This document shows positions 56,834-64,000 of a stretch of 64,000 nucleotides of DNA, in pieces. The position numbers and the translations under genes were made by a program. A model generated the notes under the pieces. That model saw nothing but the letters and a program-made list of their open reading frames with translations. It had not been told where the DNA came from and did no database searches. This stretch comes from Fistulifera solaris (taxonomy: Eukaryota; Bacillariophyta; Bacillariophyceae; Naviculales; Stauroneidaceae): the NCBI GenBank assembly GCA_030295235.1, contig AP026142.1, positions 124,001 through 188,000 of the forward strand, in the 5' to 3' direction. Numbering within the stretch: position 1 is the stretch's first letter; every line of letters starts with the position of its first letter.

Positions 56834-57919
56834 TTAAACTCTTCTAAACCTTAAAAAAATAAGCCATTCAAGGATGAGACGCAAGGACGTAGGTCGTTCC
56901 CACGACACTTGATTGGTCACCGTGTTCCAGTAATAATCTTTTCCACGCAACGTAATATTCTTCGCCCACGGCTCGGGCAAGACATCTTCCGGATGCACCG
57001 GATTTTCTTCCATCACATTCCCCTGTTCATCGAGTAGATTGGAAAAATCCGGCAAATTCACCCAAGCCACGCGTCCTTGCTGATAATACTCGTTCGGCCA
57101 GTGCAACATAATATTTTGATAGTTGGATTCCACGTACCACGCCAATCGATTCAAATGATCCGTCCGGTGCTCGGCTTCTTCGTCACGGACCAAGACATGT
57201 TGCCAAATGACTTTGCGCAATTCTTTCAAACGTTCTTCGGGTTTGTTGAGAAATTCCGTAAAGGCGTGGTCGTAATGTGTCAAATGCAAAAAGGTGTATT
57301 GCTGGACTTTGAGTAAACTCCGATTTTCCAACAATGGTGTCACACCTTCGCCCCGAATCCGACACAAGGTATCTTCCCATAAAATGTTGAATAATTCTTC
57401 TTGTATCATGAGCGCCCGATCGCGATCGGTATCATCATGAATCAATCGTTTGTGCAAGAACCATACGTGCATGGTCAGTAGAGCGTGTCGGGATCGAAAG
57501 TCACGAGCAATCCGACCGGGACCGAACCAGCGTCTGCAAAAAGAAGAGGTATGTGTGAGAGAGAGAAAGAGAGAAGCTCTTTTTTCGAACGAAAGAACGA
57601 ATCATTGTTCAAACGACGAAAAGAACGACTCACGGATCACTGGCTTGACGTGTCGCGGCCAAATAAAACAATTCGGCAATCCGAATACGATCACGTTGAC
57701 TCGTCGGAGAATAGCGTTCGAAGAATCGTGTGAAAAAGCTCTTTTGATTGGAAGAAGCATTCGGGTCCGCGGGGGTGGTGTCGGGAGGATCGGTGGTAAC
57801 AATGTCGGTACGTTGCTGTATTCTCGTACTACCGATGTCATCACACGTACATTGCCGCGTAACGCCACATTGCGGGAAACATTGCGGGTGTATAAAAGTA
57901 CTTTTGTTGCTGGTATCAT
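56834..57919 (-). CDS. UQCC1: Ubiquinol-cytochrome c chaperone (UQCC1/Cbp3 family) with C-terminal WW domain
   Basis: Cbp3/UQCC1 binds new cytochrome b and is needed for complex III assembly in mitochondria. Exons 57919-57634 and 57533-56834 (100-nt intron) give about 328 residues with one break between roughly 57830 and 57770. The N-terminus (MIPATKVLLYTRNVSRNVAL) looks mitochondrial. The family core is FFTRFFERYSPTSQRDRIRI, RHALLTMHVWFLHKRLI, IQEELFNILWED and YTFLHLTHYDHAFTEFL. Unusually, the protein ends with a WW-like module (WAKNITLRGKDYYWN, then SWERPTS). The chaperone call is firm; the WW extension is clear in the same frame as the chaperone core. Confidence 0.82.
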
Positions 57920-58383
57920 TGTTGCAGTAATTCGCTAGATGAACGAGAAATGGCAGTGATGATTTGATTCGTACCCTTGCTTCTGTATTATTGTACGTGT
58001 ACTGTATTGGAGGCGAAGGATGGCGACGAATAAGAATGATCGATGCGCGCGTTTTGTTTTTCCGCTACGAGCGAAGGTCAGAAATTGAGTCCCGTTCTGC
58101 TGACTCACAACTCACAATGTGAAATATGAGTAGTCATTTCTTCACGTTTTATACCTAATCGATCGATACGCCTTCATCCACGTCACATCAACGCACTGCG
58201 AAACTCATTGACGCGTTTTTCCCACAATTGTTTTCGTCGTTTCTTGACTTTTGTAAGTAACAGCAATAGAAAGGTAAACGCGAACAATCGTGTGAGAGCA
58301 ACAGCTCTTGTTCCCTTCTTTTATACACATTCCTCTCCAAAGACTTTTACTAGCCTTTTCTTCATCAACTCTTTCACACAATT
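57920..58383. other. Divergent spacer UQCC1/rubredoxin; no gene seen
   Basis: 464 bp between two start codons. Nothing coding. Presumed promoters of both genes. Confidence 0.4.
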
Positions 58384-58794
58384 ATGAACCGTTTTCTGCC
58401 ATTCCTCTTGGCTCTCCTCTGTTGGACCAGCCATGCGTTCACGACAGCACCCACAAAGAGTCTGCATCGCGCCACTGCTACTACCACTACCGAACTCTAC
58501 TTCTTTGGGCAACCGAAAGATGACGGCAGTCCGGGAGATTATGTGTGCAAGGTACGTAGTCCGAAATTCGGTTGGTGATTATTGAAGTGTCTTCCGCTCA
58601 CTTTTTCTTTCCTTCAAAACAAATAATAGGACTGTGGCTATGTCTTTACCAAAGGACCCCAGGCGTGGGCCGCGTTGGATGATCGAACGTACAAATGTCC
58701 TCCGTGTGGGGCCCCGAAATTTCGTTTCAAAAAAGTTCCGAAAGGTTCGGCTTCGGGAAAAGTCGAAGTCAAGAAGAGTTGGTTTGGAAAATAG
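58384..58794 (+). CDS. Plastid-targeted rubredoxin-like protein
   Basis: 110 residues in two exons (58384-58551 and 58630-58794; 78-nt intron beginning GTACGT). The signal peptide MNRFLPFLLALLCWTSHAFT is followed by TAP, the AF-x-x-AP type plastid motif. The mature part is a rubredoxin iron site with two CxxC pairs: YVCKDCGYVF, split by the intron after the Lys, and YKCPPCGAP. The spacing between the pairs and the PQAWAALDDR loop fit the family. Rubredoxins carry one electron on Fe(Cys)4. The C-terminus is basic and lacks the membrane helix that thylakoid rubredoxins (RBD1) carry. Confidence 0.87.
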
Positions 58795-58973
58795 ATACTT
58801 TGTAAAAGAAAAAAAATGAAGTGATTTTGCTATGATACAAATGAGTCCATGTTGGAACAACAAAAATTACATCACATTGCATCCTGGCGCTAATTCGTAT
58901 CTGTTTGCTTTCTATCTTTATTATAAAATAAAAAAAATGTAATCCGCATCTGACTCATCTCATTGCAATCCAT

Positions 58974-60068
58974 TTACCGAGAGGATCGGACCACTTCACG
59001 GATGGCTTCGAGATTTCGCGTTTCATCCGGCAGATAGTACTTTTCAAAAACCAGCGGAAATGGTGTATCAAAGCCACAGACGCGCTTGATGGGAGCTTCC
59101 AGTGCCCAAAAACACCGCTCTTGGAGTTCGGCTACCACTTCGGCTCCAAAACCACAGGTGATGGGTGCTTCGTGACTTACCACCAGTTTCCCCGTCTTGA
59201 GTACCGACTGTTCCACGGCTTTGGCGTCCCAAGGGAGAATGGTCTGTAAATCAATCAGCTCGCAGTCAATGCCATCCATCTCCTTCGCCAAATCGCAGGC
59301 TTTCTGCAATCGTTGAATTTGTGCACCCCATCCTACCAGAGTCACATCACTACCTTCACGTAATATACGTGCCTTTCCCAATTCGACTTCATAATCTCCC
59401 AAAGGCACTGACTCGACAGCCGAGCGATACAACGCTTTCGGTTCCAAGAAAATGACCGGGTCTTTCGAACGAATCGACGCCAGCAACAATCCTTTTGCGG
59501 CTTTCGGACTACTCGGCATGACGACCGTCAATCCGGCCGTGTGTGCCAAATAGGCTTCCGGTGACTGCGAATGATAGTGTCCCCCGTGTCCGACGGCCCC
59601 CGCCGGCATGCGCAACGTCGCGCCTCCGGCCTGCCACTGATTACCACTGCGGTAGCGAAATTTCGCCATTTCGTTGACGAGTTGATCCATGGCCGGATAG
59701 ATGTAATCCGCAAATTGAATTTCACCAATCGCCGTTCCACCAGTCGCCGCATATCCTATCGCAAAGCCGGCAATGCCATTTTCGGAAATGGGGGTATTGA
59801 ACACGCGGTCCTTGCCGAAGCGTTCTTGGAGACCTTGCGAACAGCGAAAGACACCGCCGAATGCAACGTCTTCGCCGAATACAATTGCTGTAGGATCCGT
59901 TTCGAGAGCTATCTTCATGGCGTCATTGACGGCTTGAAACATGTTCATTTGCTGCTGTGCGGATGTTGCGGACATCACGGCTGGGTCACTCGCAGTTGCC
60001 AAGTGCGACTGAGGGCGTCGAGCCGTCAACCAACTCCGTCTTCGCAGCGAATGAAGAAGTATCTTCAT
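58974..60068 (-). CDS. BCKDHB: Branched-chain 2-oxo acid dehydrogenase E1 beta subunit
   Basis: 364 residues, one exon. Start chosen at the ATG at 60068 because it gives [20 protein letters not shown], a good mitochondrial presequence; an in-frame ATG at 60221 adds 51 poorly fitting residues. With the alpha subunit it decarboxylates the oxo acids of Val, Leu and Ile. Recognisable are [90 protein letters not shown] and [15 protein letters not shown]. The GGVFRCS and [11 protein letters not shown] blocks favour BCKDH over pyruvate dehydrogenase beta. The frame is intact. Confidence 0.92.
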   Translation of the reverse strand: MKILLHSLRRRSWLTARRPQSHLATASDPAVMSATSAQQQMNMFQAVNDAMKIALETDPTAIVFGEDVAFGGVFRCSQGLQERFGKDRVFNTPISENGIAGFAIGYAATGGTAIGEIQFADYIYPAMDQLVNEMAKFRYRSGNQWQAGGATLRMPAGAVGHGGHYHSQSPEAYLAHTAGLTVVMPSSPKAAKGLLLASIRSKDPVIFLEPKALYRSAVESVPLGDYEVELGKARILREGSDVTLVGWGAQIQRLQKACDLAKEMDGIDCELIDLQTILPWDAKAVEQSVLKTGKLVVSHEAPITCGFGAEVVAELQERCFWALEAPIKRVCGFDTPFPLVFEKYYLPDETRNLEAIREVVRSSR

Positions 60069-61627
60069 TATTATTTTCTTTGATACAGCGTTTTCAGGAA
60101 AAATGGAGTTATGGTTAAATGATGGCAATGATGGAAACCGAAAAATAGAAATGTTCTGTGTTCTCATTGTCGAAGTCGAACAGCGCGTCGATGTCACGAA
60201 TGAAAACAAAAAGAGGACCATGATGGATTTTTAACGAGCTCCGAATTCCGGATTCCCTTCTAATCTGTTCGCTATTAACCAGGACGTTCTCTTTGATTGA
60301 AAGTTGAAAGGTATGGTACATGGTACGCTTCACTAAGAGAGTCCGAAGACGGTTACTTCAACGTCCAAACTTCTGGAACTTCGTCATCTATGAAAAAATG
60401 TGTAAAATACCTATAGCCCCATTCGAAAAGCGTCGCTTACTTCAATAAGATCGTCCCCGTCTTGATGTCTTGAATACGTTACAAACGCGAACACGAGCAA
60501 CATTTCGCCGAATACTGATATCACGTGATACACCGACGGTATAATTGTCTGAAGCTTTATCATTCACTGACATCAAAAAACTTCTGGAGATTGGAGACTC
60601 CAGGGGCAAAACGTGAAAAAGTCCGTCGAGCTTAAATCCTTTGGACAGGAGAAACAAGACACAAGACCACAAGACCAACTGTATTTCTTCTGCTTATACT
60701 CATACTGTGTTAAATCTAAGTCGCATGCTACTCCTTATATCTTTTACGCACAAGTTGATGTACAGTAGTTTACAATAAAGTGTTTAAAGGCTTTTCATGC
60801 ATCATATTATTTTTCAGTTTGCTCTTCACCGCCATTTCGCCGCCTGTGGCGAAGTGGTCTTAATTCAACTTAGGGAGAGATTCTTCGCCCGTCCGACTCT
60901 CATTTGTACAGTGTAGTCCGAACTCTTGGTATCTTGTTAGCAGTCATTGATCTGAGTTACTACTAAGACGATTTACAGTTTATGGTAGATTGAGTATGGC
61001 ATAATAAGTACCTATGAGAAGTCGGTATAACTAACAAGCCACAAGCCCTTATATGCTTAAAAGGGTACAGTAAAAGACAACAGATTTGAGTCATATTTTG
61101 AATCAGCACTATAGTAATTTGTGTATAAATTTCTTTTGATGGAACATAGAAAATTGAAAGCCAATAGCCAATAGCCAATAGCCAATCGTTGTGGAGTCAA
61201 CGTTCAACGGCATACGGAAGCTACTTATCAGTACCGGGCGAACATCTCAAAACTTGAAACTGTGAGAACCTGAGAATCTCCTAACTCTCATAATGTATCA
61301 TTTTTCACTCTTTACTACAAATAGTTGTTTCGAGGAGCGTGTTCCATGATTTTCTCCGGACCCGTGAGCAATTCCGCTGTACTTCTCTACTTCGTGTACA
61401 GTACTATTTTTACGCATCGATTGTTGTAGGATCGGAACAACAAATGACACCATTTGACTCGGTGAAAACAAAGTGAAAAGGCCATACCGAGCGTTTTGCC
61501 GCTGCCAGCGTGTGTTGACGACCTCAACAAAAAATCGTAACGCAATCATAGACTTCTTCATCATTCAAACGGTTAGAAAAGAAGAAAGATTCGGCATATC
61601 ACGCATCATTCTCACAGACATTCAAAT
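60069..61627. other. Long intergenic stretch; no gene seen
   Basis: About 1.56 kb without a supported gene, the longest gene-free stretch in the window. It includes the four-copy CCAATAG array at 61161-61186. A possible ORF at 61564-61298 (minus, 88 codons) has no recognisable feature and is not called. Confidence 0.45.
61161..61186. repeat. Heptamer tandem repeat (CCAATAG)3 plus CCAAT
   Basis: Three perfect 7-bp units and a fourth CCAAT core in a gene-free region, about 440 bp upstream of the bZIP start codon. The period and core match the array at 16047-16067. Confidence 0.7.
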
Positions 61628-62235
61628 ATGATCAGTATGAAACAAGTGCAAACGGAGCTCAACGACAGCGGTTCGGCCGACGAGAGCAGCGCGAGCCGCA
61701 CCGGTGAACAGAACAAAAACGTTCCGCCAAGCGTCGTATCATTGATGAAACACTACTTGATGAAGACGAAGCTCGCAAGCTCGAATCTCGAAGGGCCTAC
61801 AATCGTAAGTGCGCTGCCAAGGCGCGGAAGCGCTCCAAGGACCTCATTTCGCAGCTACAAGACGAAGTGAACAAGCTCAACCAGGACAAGGCCACACTCG
61901 AACGTACCAACGAAGTGATGCAAGCGCGTCTCAAGCTCCTCGAGCAACAGAATCAAACATTGATGCTCAATCAGAGACAAACCGAGAGTCTCCTGCTATC
62001 TGGAATGCCGAGTACTGTTCCGGGGAGTCTTTTGGGTAGCAACATTCCCCGGAGCGGTCTCGTGAGAGCTCACGGTGATATAAATCTATCAGCCGCTGCT
62101 CTCCTCGAGTCTCTCTCTCAACGCGAACGCATCCTCGCCAGTCAACTCGTCGGCAATGGATTGCTTTCCCAGCAATTCCAAGGTGTCGCCGGTGATCAAT
62201 TGTACAATGGAGTTGATCTCAACAAGAGGCTTTGA
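61628..62235 (+). CDS. bZIP transcription factor
   Basis: 202 residues from the ATG at 61628, with one bridged A-run break near 61720. An acidic/Ser-rich N-terminus leads to a basic region (ARKLESRRAYNRKCAAKARK, with the N-x-(x)-AA-x-x-x-R pattern of bZIP DNA-binding helices). A leucine zipper with heptad Leu/Asn follows (LISQLQDEVNKLNQDKATLE, then LKLLEQQNQTLML). The C-terminal 80 residues carry a helical LSAAALLESLSQRERILASQ segment. It binds DNA as a dimer; targets are unknown. The unbridged frame would stop at 61870 and lose the basic region. No intron is seen. Confidence 0.83.
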
Positions 62236-62797
62236 TAGTATAGCTGAGATGTAAGCGAATATCACTGCGAGCCAACGAGCGTCAAAACTCCTCTACGCAA
62301 CGATTTTCCTTCGTTGCGTGGATGATATATATGTGCTGAACCCAAAAACAATGAAGTTTGTTTTACAAAGTCATAATCTTTTCTTTTGAAACTATCGTAT
62401 TTGAGCTAGGATTCAGAAAAAGCTTCGCTTTCATTGCTGTAACAACAATTTGTCTCTGAAGTAGAAGCGAAATTGGAATGAGCTTGGTTGATCGACGAAA
62501 GCACTTTAGATAAATCGTATCATCGCAAGACGATCTAGCTCTCTTTATTTTTAACCCTAGTGCAATAGACAACTATAGCGCGTCAATTTTGACAAAAGCG
62601 AAAACGGAGACTCGACGATGGGAAATAATGATACTACGTATTAGACAAAACAACCTTGTTATCGCATAGTTGAAGCTTTCCATTTTTATCAAAAGTTCAT
62701 CTACGTTTCTCACTGCAGACGCTAAACGAAATTGTGTTCATTTGCCGAGTAATAGCCGACGCGACACGAAAGACCCTTGTGAATGTCACAAAGAATA
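62236..62797. other. Intergenic, no gene seen
   Basis: 562 bp between two plus-strand genes. No ORF support; it probably contains the bZIP 3' end and the next promoter. Confidence 0.4.
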
Positions 62798-63516
62798 ATG
62801 CACGCTATCGTGTGGGTAGTCTGTGCTTTCGTTCTATCACAACAATCCACTGCTTTCTCTTCTAGGCCATTTTTTCTCAAAGCGAAACAAAGCTCTATGC
62901 TACTGCTGACGAAGATGGCAATGAACTCTTGAAAAAAGCGGCCGCCTTGCGTGAAGAAGCCAATCGATTGGAGCAGTCTCTCAAGGCGAATCGGCCCTCT
63001 AAGAGTTCCAATATCCGTCCACAACCCAAAGCACCTCCAATGACATCGTACAAATCCATGAAAGATTCGACCTGGACCTTGACGTATCGATTTGTGGATC
63101 GACCGGAGTCGCGCGATGTCACTTCTCCTTCCGAACGAAACCTCTACAGTGGCAAGTTGACCGTCATCTTTCTGAATGATGGCTACAGTGATGTTGTTCG
63201 CCACGAAAGTACGAATGTTAAAGTCCAGAAAGTATGGGGCTGGGATGTGGAACGATCGAACGACGATGATAACGAGTATTTATTGTTTTCGGTGGATTTT
63301 GTGTTGCCATCGATTGGCAAAGAACGCTTCTACTTTCAGGCCCGAAAAAGTGTCGACGACATAGGGAACATCTCGCTCGCCGAAGGAACTATCACCGTCA
63401 AACTAGACGTAGTGGATTCGAAAGCATCGAGATGGAGTCTCTTTTCTCCACGAGGGATTTTGGCCGAATTTCGGGCTGTCGGTGAATTCATTGGGAAACC
63501 GAGTACAGCATTTTGA
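62798..63516 (+). CDS. Plastid-targeted protein of unknown function
   Basis: About 239 residues from the ATG at 62798, with one bridged T-run break near 62874; the safe frame alone begins near 62929. The start MHAIVWVVCAFVLSQQSTAF is a signal peptide ending in a TAF plastid-type motif, then SSRPFF. A short helix LKKAAALREEANRLEQSL follows. It is a stretch seen at the mature N-terminus of several diatom plastid proteins. The body is beta-rich (WTLTYRFVDRPESRDVT, GKLTVIFLNDGYSDVV, YLLFSVDFVLPSIGKERFYF, GTITVKLDVVDS). I do not recognise the family. A decayed copy lies directly downstream. Confidence 0.68.
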
Positions 63517-63681
63517 TCGATCAATCGAGCAAATAAACAACAAAAGATAGGGATTATTTAGGGATTATATACACAAAAAGTAAGAAGATGACCAAAGAAG
63601 AAGTGCACGTTCGTGTTGCTCCATTCGAGACGCTGCTTGGGGCTCAGAAGACATGGATTTTTTTATACCATGCGCTATCTC

Positions 63682-64000
63682 TGCGTGAAGAAGCCAATCA
63701 ATTGGAGGAGTCTCTCAAGGCGAAATCGACCCTCTGACCTGGACTTTGATGTATCTATTCGCCGATCGACCAGAGTCACGCGATGTCACCTCTCCTTCCG
63801 AACGAAATTCGTACAACGGCAAGTTGACCGCATCTTTTTGAACGATGGCTACAGCGAAGTCGTTCGTCACATGGAACGGCGTTAAAATTCTGCCTCGTCG
63901 TAGACGCTACGTAGAATCTTGCACTGGGAGGCAGAATTTTAACGTCCTTCCCATAAGTACGATCGAGCGACGATGATAACAAATATTTGCTGCTTTCGAT
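63682..64000 (+). pseudogene. Decayed tandem copy of the upstream plastid-protein gene, running off the window
   Basis: Bases from CTGCGTGAAGAAGCCAATC onward match 62950-63260 of the neighbour: the LREEAN helix, the DRPESRDVTSPSERN region and the LNDGYSDVVRH strand are all traceable. The copy lacks the presequence and about 60 bp corresponding to 63001-63065, has several frame changes, and carries a 65-bp insertion (63880-63944) that is a near-complete inverted repeat. Similarity resumes afterwards (CGATCGAGCGACGATGATAAC) and continues to the window edge. Confidence 0.75.
63880..63944. repeat. 65-bp foldback element with perfect 17-bp inverted ends
   Basis: CGTTAAAATTCTGCCTC at 63880-63896 is exactly complementary to GAGGCAGAATTTTAACG at 63928-63944, with a 31-bp spacer. 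It interrupts the pseudogene relative to its parent. It could be a miniature inverted-repeat insertion or a local inverted duplication; no clear target-site duplication is visible. Confidence 0.75.

Noticed and set aside
58974-60221. Start of BCKDH E1-beta at the ATG at 60221
   Set aside because: The extra 51 residues do not look like a presequence, whereas the ATG at 60068 gives a typical basic mitochondrial leader directly before the conserved part.
61298-61564. Possible 88-codon ORF on the minus strand in the long spacer before the bZIP gene
   Set aside because: No domain, signal peptide or similarity visible, and its length is expected by chance.

Overview
The window looks like nuclear DNA of a diatom, probably pennate. 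Genes are dense on both strands, introns are few and short (about 67-180 nt, one of 419 nt) with GT..AG ends, and spacers are small. Several proteins begin with a signal peptide followed by the stramenopile plastid-import signature around an ASAF-like Phe (pyruvate kinase, aspartate-semialdehyde dehydrogenase, rubredoxin, a NusG-like factor, an aldo/keto reductase-like protein and one unknown). At least three genes belong to protein families of unknown function that I know mainly from diatoms. No rRNA, tRNA, CRISPR array or viral gene was recognised. I cannot fix the genus.

Layout. 1-1.2 kb: truncated tyrosine-recombinase (Crypton-type) DNA transposon. 1.4-4.2 kb: a BTB/T1-domain gene and a decayed truncated copy. 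4.5-8.2 kb: two head-to-head family-8 glycosyltransferases. 8.4-10.3 kb: plastid-type pyruvate kinase. 11-20 kb: a WW membrane protein, a coiled-coil protein and two diatom-family proteins. 20.5-30.7 kb: an AKR-like protein, two FAIM-like paralogues flanking a C2H2 membrane protein, a membrane protein and GOT1. 30.8-38.8 kb: NGN-KOW-SAP plastid factor and an uninterrupted 1,807-residue repeat protein. 39-52 kb: housekeeping block (ASADH, RUVBL2, AsnRS, TAH18/NDOR1, DNA topoisomerase II). 52-60 kb: CHCHD2-like, DUF2985-like, a diatom-family protein, F-box-like, UQCC1-WW, rubredoxin and BCKDH E1-beta. 61.6-64 kb: bZIP factor, a plastid-targeted unknown and its decayed tandem copy.

The dominant oddity is that about thirty single-base frame breaks, nearly all inside or next to homopolymer runs of 3-7 bases, interrupt genes that are otherwise conserved end to end. 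Adding or removing one base at each restores frame and gives a total length divisible by three in every gene checked by hand. Uncorrected homopolymer errors in the assembly are the simplest reading. I therefore annotate these as single intact genes and give the approximate break positions.

Functionally the genes are a mixed set: plastid and mitochondrial metabolism (pyruvate kinase, ASADH, BCKDH, UQCC1, CHCHD), iron-sulfur assembly electron supply (TAH18), DNA topology and chromatin (TOP2, RUVBL2), translation (AsnRS), secretion (GOT1, GT8) and transcription (bZIP, NGN factor). There is no operon logic. Many neighbours are head-to-head pairs sharing a promoter spacer of 450-900 bp. Coordinates of splice sites and breaks were counted by eye and may be off by a base or two.
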